DNA from: Pedobacter aquatilis
Lineage (GTDB): Bacteria > Bacteroidota > Bacteroidia > Sphingobacteriales > Sphingobacteriaceae
NCBI RefSeq assembly: GCF_030409415.1
Contig: NZ_JAUFPW010000012.1
Location: 248,001 to 312,000, forward strand
DNA length: 64,000 nucleotides
Direction: 5' to 3'
The translations under genes were made by a program, and so were the position numbers. The stretch's first letter is position 1, and each line of letters starts with the position of its first letter. Below the pieces are notes generated by a model, which saw only the letters and a list, made by a program, of their open reading frames with translations, was not told the origin of the DNA and did no database searches. Positions 55,323 through 63,531 of the stretch are shown here, piece after piece.

Positions 55323-55334
55323 ACCCCAGGCCCT

Positions 55335-56216
55335 ATGTCCATCTTCGATAGCACCATAGAGCTGCCACAGGCAGCCATACAACAAAAAGCCAAAAGCCTC
55401 ATCGGTTTCCAGGCCAGGTTCAACCGCATCCATACCAATCTAAAACTGCTGCTCGACCAGCAGGGCATTCGTGAATGGAGCCAAAAATTCCACAAGGCCG
55501 AAATTCCGGCCATCGCCAACCTGGAGGATAAATACCCTTTGGTCATCCTGGCCGGCGACGCTGGAACGGGAAAGACCGCCTCAGCGATGGCCATCGCCGA
55601 CGAAATGCTCCGCGAATTGAAAAAAGAGGGCTACTTCCTTAAACTCAGTACCCGGGTGAGGGGGGAAGGCCTGCACGGGGAAATGGGAAAACTGGTCAAC
55701 GATGCCTTCGCTGAACTCAAAAACCTGGCCGGGAAAAACAGGATCGCCTTCCTGCTCATCGATGAGGCCGATGCCATCGCCACCACCCGTTCCACTGCCC
55801 AGATGCACCAGGAGGAGAAGTCCGCAGTCAACACCCTCATTCAAAAGATAGACGACATCCGTGAGCTCAAAGGCAGGGCCATCATCCTGATGTCCACCAA
55901 CCGCCTGCATTTCATCGATGAGGCTATCGTGCGCAGGGCCGCCGTGGTCCTACACTTCGACCGTCCAGATGAAAAAGAGCGCAGACTACTCTTCGAGCAA
56001 GATCTGGAGGGCTTAAAGCTAAAAGCCAGCGAGCTCGACACCCTCTCCCAGCTCAGCGGGCCGGAAGCCAACAACGGACTTGGATTCTCCTTCTCGGACC
56101 TACGCCTGAAAGTCATCCCCGAGGCTATTGCCAGGTGCTACCCGGAAAAGGCCTTGAATTTCGAAGACCTCGCCGAAACCATCCAACTCATCCAGCCCAG
56201 CCCTAAAATCATATAA
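55335..56216 (+). CDS. TRIP13/Pch2-like AAA+ ATPase (Cap6-like)
   Basis: 293 residues, one AAA+ module. Walker A GDAGTGKT at 74-81, Walker B FLLIDEAD at 139-146, sensor-1 STN at 187-189, arginine finger in EAIVRRAAVVLHFDRP, and a C-terminal lid (NGLGFSFSDLRLKVIPEAIA). Relatives of eukaryotic TRIP13 in type III CBASS disassemble the active HORMA-CD-NTase complex and so prevent runaway signalling. It sits between the HORMA and effector genes, the standard order. Confidence 0.88.
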   Translation: MSIFDSTIELPQAAIQQKAKSLIGFQARFNRIHTNLKLLLDQQGIREWSQKFHKAEIPAIANLEDKYPLVILAGDAGTGKTASAMAIADEMLRELKKEGYFLKLSTRVRGEGLHGEMGKLVNDAFAELKNLAGKNRIAFLLIDEADAIATTRSTAQMHQEEKSAVNTLIQKIDDIRELKGRAIILMSTNRLHFIDEAIVRRAAVVLHFDRPDEKERRLLFEQDLEGLKLKASELDTLSQLSGPEANNGLGFSFSDLRLKVIPEAIARCYPEKALNFEDLAETIQLIQPSPKII

Positions 56217-56217
56217 T

Positions 56218-57066
56218 ATGAAAAAATCACTCATCAAGGGTGCCGTCTTCATCAGCGGCGTCGCTTTTATCAGCTTCATCCTGCTCGAAAAGGACCTTAC
56301 CAATCCCTGGTGGTCACTCATCCTGGGCCTGCTGGTCAACATCCTTTCCGCACCGCTCTACTTTGTCATCATAGAAGGTATATACAGCATCGGCCGGTTC
56401 AAGATGTTCTTCCTGACCAAAATCTGGTACCGTAACCAGGAGGTGAGGCTCTCCATATCCTACCTGTTCCGCATACAGGTGAAGGGCAAATACCTGCTGG
56501 TCAAAAACCGCAAGGGCAACTACTACCAACTTGTTGGCGGCGCCTACAAAGCTCTCCCTTCGGCAAAACCCTTATTCGCCAGATACAAAATCACCCCAGA
56601 CCGACGCTTCCAGACCACCGGCGGCATCAGCAAGAGCGACCTGCGCTTTATGGCTCCGGGAAAATACGTCATCAACATGATCGACTGGTTCCATTCCCAA
56701 AAAGACCGGGAGACCAGCCAATGGCGGGAATTCTGCGAGGAATTGCTCACCACCAACATTCTGGACAAAAACCTGTTTCGCTACATCGATTATAGCTACG
56801 CCACCACACTGATGACCCCATTAAAAAAGGCCATGGGCTTCGATTACCAGGAAATCCTCATTTACGAAATCTTCGACCTCATCCCCAATGCCCAGCAGGA
56901 AGCCTACCTGGAAAACCTGCTACAGCTTGGCGATACCGATGAAATCAAATGGGCCGACCCGGTCATCATTAACACCCTGGGCTTCGATGAGCGCAACCAC
57001 CACACCCCATACCAGATCGGTGCCCATACCAAATGGGCCGTAAAAGAAAAGTGGAGTGCAGAATAG
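56218..57066 (+). CDS. CBASS membrane effector, 2TM-Nudix type (Cap16-like)
   Basis: 282 residues. Two membrane helices at about 8-24 and 32-56 are followed by a soluble domain with Nudix-like features: KYLLVKNRKGNYYQLVGGAY (91-110) and a degenerate Nudix box REFCEEL at 170-176 preceded by RETSQW. This is the architecture of the SMODS-associated 2TM-Nudix effectors (Cap16). Binding of the cyclic nucleotide by the Nudix-like part is thought to trigger membrane damage and abortive infection. It starts one base after the AAA+ stop. The Nudix call is by motif; catalysis is not implied. Confidence 0.78.
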   Translation: MKKSLIKGAVFISGVAFISFILLEKDLTNPWWSLILGLLVNILSAPLYFVIIEGIYSIGRFKMFFLTKIWYRNQEVRLSISYLFRIQVKGKYLLVKNRKGNYYQLVGGAYKALPSAKPLFARYKITPDRRFQTTGGISKSDLRFMAPGKYVINMIDWFHSQKDRETSQWREFCEELLTTNILDKNLFRYIDYSYATTLMTPLKKAMGFDYQEILIYEIFDLIPNAQQEAYLENLLQLGDTDEIKWADPVIINTLGFDERNHHTPYQIGAHTKWAVKEKWSAE

Positions 57067-57469
57067 CAACAATCCAGCCCGTACCGAAAAAGCGCAATTT
57101 TGCAACCAGCAAGCACAAATTCCCGGTCCGTCCAAAGAGACCGGGCTTTCGATGATGAGGCGAATGACCAAGGTCACCTTTGACAAAAATCCGTTACCGC
57201 AAAACCTGTTGCCAGACATTTACCCGGGATTGATGAACCCATTTCCGTCCCTGGTGCTTCTTCAGACCCAATACCGCTCCCAACATCAAAAATGGCCGGC
57301 CCCGAAACCGCATCCTCTTGAATAAAGAAGCGTATTGACTGCTTCTGATCCCACAGTCTTCAAGGTTATCCTTCGGCAATTTATTATTTAAAAAACACCA
57401 TTAACTATCTATAAAAACTGGCCTGAAGATAATTATAACCGATATTTGCCTCAAACAAAAACAACGAAA
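57067..57469. other. Intergenic stretch, nothing recognised
   Basis: About 400 bp after the CBASS effector. Short ORFs exist in several frames, but none looks like a protein family; possibly decayed DNA. Confidence 0.4.
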
Positions 57470-57524
57470 ATGATTTCAAGAGTGCCTGATGAACTGTTAG
57501 ACATCATCAGAGATTTTATTATCA

Positions 57525-58115
57525 GTGCCTGCAGGTCAGGCGAAACAGGATGCCATAATCGGCGCCTTTCTTGCCAATTTCGAAACTGGACGGCATGTTG
57601 AACGCATAAAAAACCAACTTTGGCAATGGAACGTTGATTATTTCAAATTCCGTGGCAGGGGTAAGGGCGCTTTCGAGAGCGTCCACGGATCCGACGGCAT
57701 TTTTCAGATCATCGTTAAAGACAAATTCAACAATACGATCTTTCAGAAAGGACTGCTGTTTCAGGCAAAAAAAGTGAACGGAAGTTTTTCGGATCTCAAA
57801 CCGCAGGTTAGAAAAATGGAAACCCTGTCACCCTTGTCAAGTGTCGCATTTATTTACGGTCCAAATGGTTTCAAAGCAACCAAGGGCACTGATATACTGC
57901 ATAACGACATTACCCAGAAAAACAGCTTCCTTTTTGAACACGATATTGCCACCATACTCGCAGAGGATTTTATTAACTGTACGATCGGGAAAATTGACCT
58001 AACATTCGATGCGGAACAGGGAAAGCTTTTTTTGGTCGACACGTTCGGACAGAAAAAACGTATTATAGGGCTCCAGCGGCCATCTGACGATGTAGAGATA
58101 AAATCCAGCAAATAG
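57525..58115 (+). CDS. Hypothetical protein with PD-(D/E)XK-like motif, N-terminus possibly frameshifted
   Basis: 196 residues from a GTG at 57525. The core reads ESVHGSDGIFQIIVKDKFNN, then KGLLFQAKKVNGSF; the D-x21-Q-x-K spacing is compatible with a PD-(D/E)XK-like fold in which Gln replaces Glu, though this is a weak match. Upstream, ATG 57470 opens a plausible N-terminus (MISRVPDELLDIIRDFIIS) in a different frame that runs straight into this region at about 57515-57525. The intact gene may therefore start at 57470 and carry a frameshift. It lies in the defence island after CBASS and is convergent with the DUF3945 remnant. Function unknown. Confidence 0.5.
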   Translation: MPAGQAKQDAIIGAFLANFETGRHVERIKNQLWQWNVDYFKFRGRGKGAFESVHGSDGIFQIIVKDKFNNTIFQKGLLFQAKKVNGSFSDLKPQVRKMETLSPLSSVAFIYGPNGFKATKGTDILHNDITQKNSFLFEHDIATILAEDFINCTIGKIDLTFDAEQGKLFLVDTFGQKKRIIGLQRPSDDVEIKSSK

Positions 58116-58139
58116 GATAGCCTTTTTGCGCAAGCAGAT

Positions 58140-58180
58140 ATACTACAGAATCCTGTTCAGAGAACAGGATTCTGTAGTAT
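58140..58180. repeat. Perfect 19-bp hairpin between convergent genes
   Basis: ATACTACAGAATCCTGTTC and its exact inverse flank a 3-nt loop (AGA). It is placed between the convergent ends of the 57525 and 58197 genes. There is no T-run, so ordinary Rho-independent termination is uncertain. Confidence 0.7.
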
Positions 58181-58196
58181 AAAACAACTTCATTAA

Positions 58197-58547
58197 TTAA
58201 AGCGACAGCTCGTTCTCCTGCGATTTGCCTTTATCCTTGTCCCTATTCTTTCCCTTCTCCTGACCCGCTGCCTGCTCCATCGAAACCTCCACCTTCAGCT
58301 CCTCACGCTTCACCGGTTTCCCAGAAAGCTCGTAAAAGTTCAGGTTCGTATACCTCGGTACCGCCTCTACCCGTAAAGTCTTATCACCGCCATCGGGCAA
58401 TTTTACGCTCACGATCGGATTGTTCCCGTTCTGCAGATCGACAATCAGTTTTTCCGCTTTTTCCCTGGATCCCATATCCGAAATATTGTACAGGGCAAGT
58501 TCCTTTTTCAGATCAAATCCATAACCTTCGAGTTTTGCCTGGCCTCA
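58197..58547 (-). pseudogene. C-terminal remnant of a DUF3945-type protein
   Basis: The ATG frame is 58197-58475 (92 codons). Coding-like sequence continues upstream in frame to about 58547 (LEGYGFDLKKELALYNISDM), where a stop is met. The text GYGFDLKKELALY...EKAEKLIVDLQNGN...VEAVPRYTNLNFYELSGKPVKRE (given in pieces) follows the repeat pattern of DUF3945 proteins of Bacteroidota conjugative elements. A Lys/Glu-rich tail ends it. The N-terminal part is missing and a long hairpin (58553-58588) begins at the break. Confidence 0.55.
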
Positions 58548-58552
58548 AGGAC

Positions 58553-58588
58553 AGCAAGATGTTTTTGTCTACAAAAATACATCTTGCT
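58553..58588. repeat. Long hairpin at the DUF3945 break
   Basis: AGCAAGATGTTTTTGT and its inverted copy (with one extra base) flank a CTA loop. It begins directly upstream of the point where DUF3945 similarity stops. Confidence 0.55.
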
Positions 58589-59101
58589 GCACGCCAGACG
58601 CGGGCAAAATAGGATTTGGATAGGCACTGGTCACCAGTGTCTACGCAGCAGAAATCGATAAATTTTAGGAGTATTGCTCCTTGCGATTGAGCTGTACCTT
58701 TCCCAATTCGTTCAACTGTAACCATCGGGCCAAGCAAACCAAGGAGCTGGTTTCTGGCCGTAAAGCTGGCTTCTTTCAACTTGAGAAAAGCAAAGCAGTT
58801 CCACTCTCGGCCGCTGATTTCGGGCACTTTTTCCTTGGCTGATTTACCGGGACGTACAAAAAATAGCATCTTGTGTTTTTTCATAAGCAGGATCTATTGC
58901 CCAAAGTTCCACTATGGACAAATTACTTTTGCACTACTAGATACAAAAGGAACCTGCGTTTTAACGGGCGTATTGGCGGTCATCCTAAAAAGGCGCATTG
59001 GACTTTCGCAGCCGAAGAAAATCGGTATGTACCGGTATATCGAATTGTAGCAATGTTGACCAGAAGAATTTTAGGAAAGGCAATGAATTCCCAGACTTTT
59101 C
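58589..59101. other. Intergenic stretch with no secure gene
   Basis: About 510 bp. A minus-strand frame (58513-58884) and a plus-strand frame (58873-59133) are open but match nothing I know, and both overlap neighbours. Probably decayed sequence between the DUF3945 remnant and the Mrr-like gene. Confidence 0.4.
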
Positions 59102-60595
59102 TCAAAGGCTATTTTCCCGGTCCACAAATTTAACCTTTGAAGTTGCCTTCAATACCTTTGGATACAGGGAGATTAACTCCTGGTTTTTATTCAACCTGTA
59201 TTCAATTTCCTCCCTATTCCACCACTCAGTCCAGATGCCCTTTTTCTTAAGATCCTCCAGCTTTGCCGTAAGCGGTTCCGTGATCTGGGTGCTCACGGCG
59301 AGGAAGTACCCCTTTGCATCATGTGTTTCCACCGTATCCCTGATGTCCTGGACTTTTGATTTGCTTACGGAGCTGCCGCTTGCTTTGCACTGTCCGACCA
59401 CCATAATCGCAGCGTTGATGTCGGTTTGCCGGGTACTGGCCTCTGAGCCTGTAATCCGCCACTCAATAATCAAATCCCTTCCCCGATCGCCCTGGTTAAT
59501 CGGTGCCGGAATCCTGATATTGACAACATTTGGCTCCCGCTCCAGTAAGGCCTTCACCATCTTTTCGAACTGCTCCGGACAGGGGTTTTCAGCCCAGTCG
59601 AAAACAGGTATCGGAAAAAGTACCTCTGATTCTGCATTGTGGCGCGTGCGAAGCTTTTCCCTATGTTTTTTAAACTCATGTATACCGCAAAGCCTCCCAA
59701 GTGCAATGATATAGCTTCCATAGCTCGTGATAATCATATTCTCGAGGGGAAAGAGCCTTGGAAGGGTTTTGACTTTTTTACCCGAGAGCTTTTCGATGAT
59801 TTTCTTAAATTCCACACTGGCTTTCGAGCTGATATAATTGGCCAGCTCCCCGTCCTTGATTAAAGTGCCACTTATCCCTTTCACAGTTTTGTAGGACCGC
59901 TTGGAATTGTCTTTGTACGATTTGAAAAACCTGGCCATTTCCCTGGATTTGATGATGGTCACCTCATGGTCAATGTCGTAAATGTAATGCCAGTTCGGTC
60001 GCGACCGGTTTCCATAATTGGAGATCGATGGCGGTTTGAATATATTATTGATCGCGTCTTCCATTTCGGAAGGTAGGTTATACTCCCGGTGATTATCAAT
60101 CCCTTCGCGTTTGAGGCATTCTGCACAGGGACAGCTGGCATAGTGCCAGAACCAATTCCTCCAGGCGCCCATCAGGTAGCACAACATCGAAATCTTATCC
60201 TGCTTGTCCTGTTCAGATGCAGCACCTAGATAACCTGGTGTTTGCAAGGGGACAATATAGCGCCCACCTACCTCATTGTCGCAAACTGCATGGGGAATAT
60301 CAAAAAGCTGGCACGAGATTCCATCCCCGAGGATGCGGATGAAAGCCGCAAACATCAGGCTGATGATCACGTGAACATCAGTCCGGTCCCCATGGTGAAC
60401 AACATCATAGGTTCTCACCATAAAGTAGAAGGAGAGATTTTTTTCCTCTAAGCGGATCACCGCATTCAAACCGGTAGCCTCATCCGTTCGGATGCTGAAG
60501 GCGTTTTCGTCTTTTATGCTGTACGAAAGACCGAAGGCATAACAGGCATCAGTCAAGAATTCTTCTATCGTCTTTTTCTTTTCAGGCATGGGCAC
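59102..60595 (-). CDS. Mrr-like restriction endonuclease with large N-terminal region
   Basis: 497 residues. The last 180 residues form an Mrr/PD-(D/E)XK nuclease domain: EQFEKMVKALLEREPNVVNI, NQGDRGRDLIIEWR with the catalytic Asp, and IMVVGQCKASGSSVSKSKVQ, where QCK takes the place of E-x-K, as is common in Mrr proteins. The 310-residue N-terminal part is not recognised. It includes a Cys-rich patch WHYASCPCAECLKREG that could bind zinc. Such fusions often sense modified or foreign DNA. It lies alone on the minus strand in the island, 105 bp downstream of the frameshifted helical gene. Confidence 0.7.
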   Translation of the reverse strand: MPMPEKKKTIEEFLTDACYAFGLSYSIKDENAFSIRTDEATGLNAVIRLEEKNLSFYFMVRTYDVVHHGDRTDVHVIISLMFAAFIRILGDGISCQLFDIPHAVCDNEVGGRYIVPLQTPGYLGAASEQDKQDKISMLCYLMGAWRNWFWHYASCPCAECLKREGIDNHREYNLPSEMEDAINNIFKPPSISNYGNRSRPNWHYIYDIDHEVTIIKSREMARFFKSYKDNSKRSYKTVKGISGTLIKDGELANYISSKASVEFKKIIEKLSGKKVKTLPRLFPLENMIITSYGSYIIALGRLCGIHEFKKHREKLRTRHNAESEVLFPIPVFDWAENPCPEQFEKMVKALLEREPNVVNIRIPAPINQGDRGRDLIIEWRITGSEASTRQTDINAAIMVVGQCKASGSSVSKSKVQDIRDTVETHDAKGYFLAVSTQITEPLTAKLEDLKKKGIWTEWWNREEIEYRLNKNQELISLYPKVLKATSKVKFVDRENSL

Positions 60596-60699
60596 TCTGG
60601 GGGAATGGTTATACCCCTAAATATATAAAATTTACGGGCATAAACCTCGATTGAGAATCAAAGCGGAAGTTTGAAATCGTTCGAGTCATCCGCAGTCCC

Positions 60700-61230
60700 T
60701 TATTTCATCAGATCGCGAATCGCCTGCAGGTCAAAATCAAGTTTAGCCCCTTCAGGCAGTTTTGCATTTTGCTCATCCATCAATGCCTGTATTTTGGTAA
60801 GGTAATCTTCCACTCGCCTGCGCGTACCGGAATTAAAATCAAGGAAATGCTGGTGTTGCAGCTGGGTAAGTTTAGAAGTGAGCTGGAATATGCGTTTGAA
60901 TAAGGACATAAATGCAATGCTCATCTTGCCATCTTGCTCACCATCAAGGGCGTTCACCGTCTTGTGCCAGGCCTTGAAGTCCTTGTCGATATGTCCGCCG
61001 ACCTTATTGCGGATGTCCATCACGGTGGTCTTAATTTTAAATCTCCTGACAAATTCCCTTTCCTCTAGGTTAACCTGATCAAATTCAGGTACCAAGTCCG
61101 GATAGTGCTCACAGATAAGCTTTCTCAAAAACTGCTTATGGCCGCTGTAAGTTTGGTGCGCCTCATAGATGCAAAGGTTCAGCTGGCGATTGAAGAACAG
61201 GTGCTGGAGCTTGATCTTGCAGAGGTACAT
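60700..61230 (-). CDS. C-terminal part of a frameshifted helical protein
   Basis: A 176-codon frame from ATG 61230. The sequence is almost entirely helical (LICEHYPDLVPEFDQVNLEE, VMDIRNKVGGHIDKDFKAWH) and is not recognised. The first residues (MYLCKIKLQHLFFNRQLNLC) continue smoothly from the upstream frame 61179-61469, which breaks at the same place. The two are therefore probably one gene of about 255 codons split by a one-base deletion near 61230. DIRNKVGGHID recalls HEPN-like or AbiV-type helical proteins, but this is not secure. Confidence 0.45.
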   Translation of the reverse strand: MYLCKIKLQHLFFNRQLNLCIYEAHQTYSGHKQFLRKLICEHYPDLVPEFDQVNLEEREFVRRFKIKTTVMDIRNKVGGHIDKDFKAWHKTVNALDGEQDGKMSIAFMSLFKRIFQLTSKLTQLQHQHFLDFNSGTRRRVEDYLTKIQALMDEQNAKLPEGAKLDFDLQAIRDLMK

Positions 61231-61469
61231 CTGGAAATAATAAGGGATAAGTCCGCGGATGCAATCACAAAAAGCGCCTGGAGCTGGTACAGCGTCTTCA
61301 CGATCGAAAAATCCTGGCCGGTATTGGCAACTTTCTCCATCAGTTCATATCTGTCTATTTCCAGGACCCATCCGTGGATCTGGTCCAATTGCACGGCATA
61401 GCCCTCACAGAACTCCAGGCTGGATTCATATAGCGTTTTGCCGGTTTGGATAATCACTTGCGCGTCCAT
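61179..61469 (-). CDS. N-terminal part of a frameshifted helical protein
   Basis: A 96-codon frame. Residues 1-78 (MDAQVIIQTGKTLYESSLEF to SADLSLIIS) look like a normal helical protein start. The last 18 residues (RCTSARSSSSTCSSIAS) are the low-complexity product of an out-of-frame read, and the natural continuation is the frame starting at 61230. Confidence 0.45.
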   Translation of the reverse strand: MDAQVIIQTGKTLYESSLEFCEGYAVQLDQIHGWVLEIDRYELMEKVANTGQDFSIVKTLYQLQALFVIASADLSLIISRCTSARSSSSTCSSIAS

Positions 61470-61492
61470 ATCATCAACTTAAATATTCCATG

Positions 61493-62497
61493 CTATCCTA
61501 CAGGCACGATCTGGGTTTTACCTCCCAAGGCCACTGGCGCTTTACTGGACAATATCTTATAGACCTCTTGGCCCGACATTCTGGTGTTTTTTTCCGTGCG
61601 GCCTTTACTGCCATGGTACAGGTCCACTTCAATGCCATAGGCAAGCTTGATGTGCGGAACAATGGTATCCCGAAGGATGGTCTTTGCCTTCAGCAAAGTG
61701 TTATCCTTTCGGTCAATGAGGACCACTTTTTTGCCTGCCTCAATACGCAGCCCATACCGGTCCATCGCCAGGATCTCGGCATGGTCAGTGCAGTCCCAAT
61801 GTATATTGGCAGTGGCTTTTTTCTGGCGAGGTTTCTTTTCGACCGTGTTTTCCTCCTGCACATAAGGATAATGGCCCAAATCAATTTGCGGCAAGCCGGT
61901 GACCACATCCCATCGCTCTACCAGTTGGTGCAAGCGCGGTACGCCCGTGCCAACATTTGCCCCGGTCGGACTGTGAAGTCGTTTGCAGTTGATTTTCAGT
62001 GCAGCCGCCCGTTGCTCTATCTTGCGCATCTCCACCGAAAAAATTGATCTGCTTTTGCCTGATAGTAAGGTGAAAAAGACCTGCTTGGGTTTTTTGCGTC
62101 CTAAGAAAGCCTCAATCTCAGAAGTATTCCAGACGATCTCATCGAAGTGTTCCAGATCCGTATCCAGCACAGAATAAATTCTCCGGCGGTGCTCCGGACT
62201 TGCCCAATCTGCATCCTCAATATTAAGAATCAGGTCCGTAAAACCGATTTTGTGGCGTTTACAAAAACTAACCATCGCCTGTTGGTCATCCCGGGCATAG
62301 CTGTAGGGCCTACCCTCAAAGAAAATACTCACTGCGTCCCAAAAGTAGGCACTTCGGCCATAGAAGTAGGCGGCATTAACCAAATCGGGACGGTCCCATA
62401 ACGGATTAAATGTCCCAATGAACAGATAGTCGATTTCCCAGTCCGGAAAAAGCTGGCCATCAATATGTAAACCAAGGTATCGGTGGGGGCAGGGCAT
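61493..62497 (-). CDS. Uracil-DNA-glycosylase-fold protein
   Basis: 334 residues. The N-terminal part reads EIDYLFIGTFNPLWDRPDLV then NAAYFYGRSAYFWDAVSIFF, which follows the motif-1 pattern of the UDG superfamily branch containing DNA-deoxyinosine glycosylases (G-T-x-P ... Y-Y-G-x-x-x-N-x-F-W), with N-P replacing the usual P-G. The Ser/Gly-rich VFFTLLSGKSRSIF may be the second conserved region. Residues about 220-334 are an extra domain (IEAGKKVVLIDRKDNTLLKA) that I do not recognise. It follows the HARE-UDG gene by 122 bp on the same strand. Likely base excision or recognition of modified DNA. Confidence 0.55.
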   Translation of the reverse strand: MPCPHRYLGLHIDGQLFPDWEIDYLFIGTFNPLWDRPDLVNAAYFYGRSAYFWDAVSIFFEGRPYSYARDDQQAMVSFCKRHKIGFTDLILNIEDADWASPEHRRRIYSVLDTDLEHFDEIVWNTSEIEAFLGRKKPKQVFFTLLSGKSRSIFSVEMRKIEQRAAALKINCKRLHSPTGANVGTGVPRLHQLVERWDVVTGLPQIDLGHYPYVQEENTVEKKPRQKKATANIHWDCTDHAEILAMDRYGLRIEAGKKVVLIDRKDNTLLKAKTILRDTIVPHIKLAYGIEVDLYHGSKGRTEKNTRMSGQEVYKILSSKAPVALGGKTQIVPVG

Positions 62498-62619
62498 AGC
62501 GTCATTTTTGGATTTACTTAATTATAGTAAAATAATTCAGAAGAAAAAAATCTTTTTCAAAATAGCCATTCGCTTCCCCAACCTATAAATCACGGCCCAC
62601 ATTTCGATGAAGTAAGGCT

Positions 62620-63402
62620 TCAGACCATTCCTAGGGCGGATCTCCACTGGTTTAACAATTGTTCCAGATTCCAGGAGGCGTTGGCTGGGCTGGTGCTCGG
62701 CAAGGTCACATACCTGATGTTTGCCCTGCGCTTAAAATATTTGTCATACAGTACCTGCGCTTTATTTCCGTTAAAAGCAATGAGCGAAATACTGGATTGC
62801 CGGTCCATAAAGCTTTCCAGGTCATTCACCTGTTCCTCCCGAATCGCACTATCCAAACTGCCTTTGCGCTCAGAACTGTGCACCACGTCCCAAAGCCCGA
62901 TGCCCAGAGCAAATAGTGCACTTTTCTTAGACGCATAATCCGTTAATTCCGCCCGCAGGCTTAAGCCCGCGACCACTTTCCAGAAGCGGTTGCGCGCATG
63001 TCCATAATATTCCATTTTTCGTAGAGACTCATCACCGGGCAAGGTGCCCAGTATCAAAATCTGAATCCGCTCATCAAAGAGTGGCGCAAAGGAAGCTTTG
63101 ACCACTGAAGTCGGCACAGGCAAATGGGATGTTTCAATCTTTGGTTTAGCGGATACCTTTCTGCGGAGATTGATCGACACGGCCTCACTAACAACATCGA
63201 TTAGCATCGGCTTTACGGACCGGTTAACCGTGAACATAAGCGGATAATTCCTGACCCTTGCACAAATTTGGGCAACTGAAATGACAGTGCCGTCTGCTTT
63301 TCGGTACCATTTATTAGCGTTTAATGCTTCGCTGATCTTGCCGGCCTCCATAGGCTGCCCGGCCTGCCGTATAAGTTTCTCAATGGCTTCGTGTAATTTC
63401 AT
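62620..63402 (-). CDS. HARE-HTH / DNA-deoxyinosine-type glycosylase fusion
   Basis: 260 residues. Residues 1-70 are a HARE-HTH winged helix (MKLHEAIEKLIRQAGQPMEA then GKISEALNANKWYRKADGT). Residues about 100-260 are a UDG-superfamily family-6-type domain: FAPLFDERIQILILGTLPGD, ESLRKMEYYGHARNRFWKVV, LWDVVHSSERKGSLDSAIRE and the C-terminal VTLPSTSPAN loop. Family-6 enzymes remove hypoxanthine from DNA. HARE domains recur in proteins that act on modified DNA, so this fusion may target phage base modifications. It is the middle gene of a minus-strand run with another UDG-fold protein. Confidence 0.75.
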   Translation of the reverse strand: MKLHEAIEKLIRQAGQPMEAGKISEALNANKWYRKADGTVISVAQICARVRNYPLMFTVNRSVKPMLIDVVSEAVSINLRRKVSAKPKIETSHLPVPTSVVKASFAPLFDERIQILILGTLPGDESLRKMEYYGHARNRFWKVVAGLSLRAELTDYASKKSALFALGIGLWDVVHSSERKGSLDSAIREEQVNDLESFMDRQSSISLIAFNGNKAQVLYDKYFKRRANIRYVTLPSTSPANASWNLEQLLNQWRSALGMV

Positions 63403-63531
63403 CCGTAAATTTTTTATGGTTTAGCGCAGCTAAAAAATAATGCGCCAAATACCCAAACCGCGTCTGGTCCGCTTGCCATCGAATACACTCAAAGTTACTG
63501 CGTATCACCTGAGCTTTTATCCCTTCATCTG

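Noticed and set aside
57056..57325. Plus-strand frame after the CBASS effector
   Set aside because: Pro/Gln-rich, overlaps the effector end and resembles no protein.
58513..59133. Minus-strand 123-codon and plus-strand 86-codon frames
   Set aside because: They overlap each other and neighbouring genes, with no recognisable family; kept only as part of an intergenic entry.
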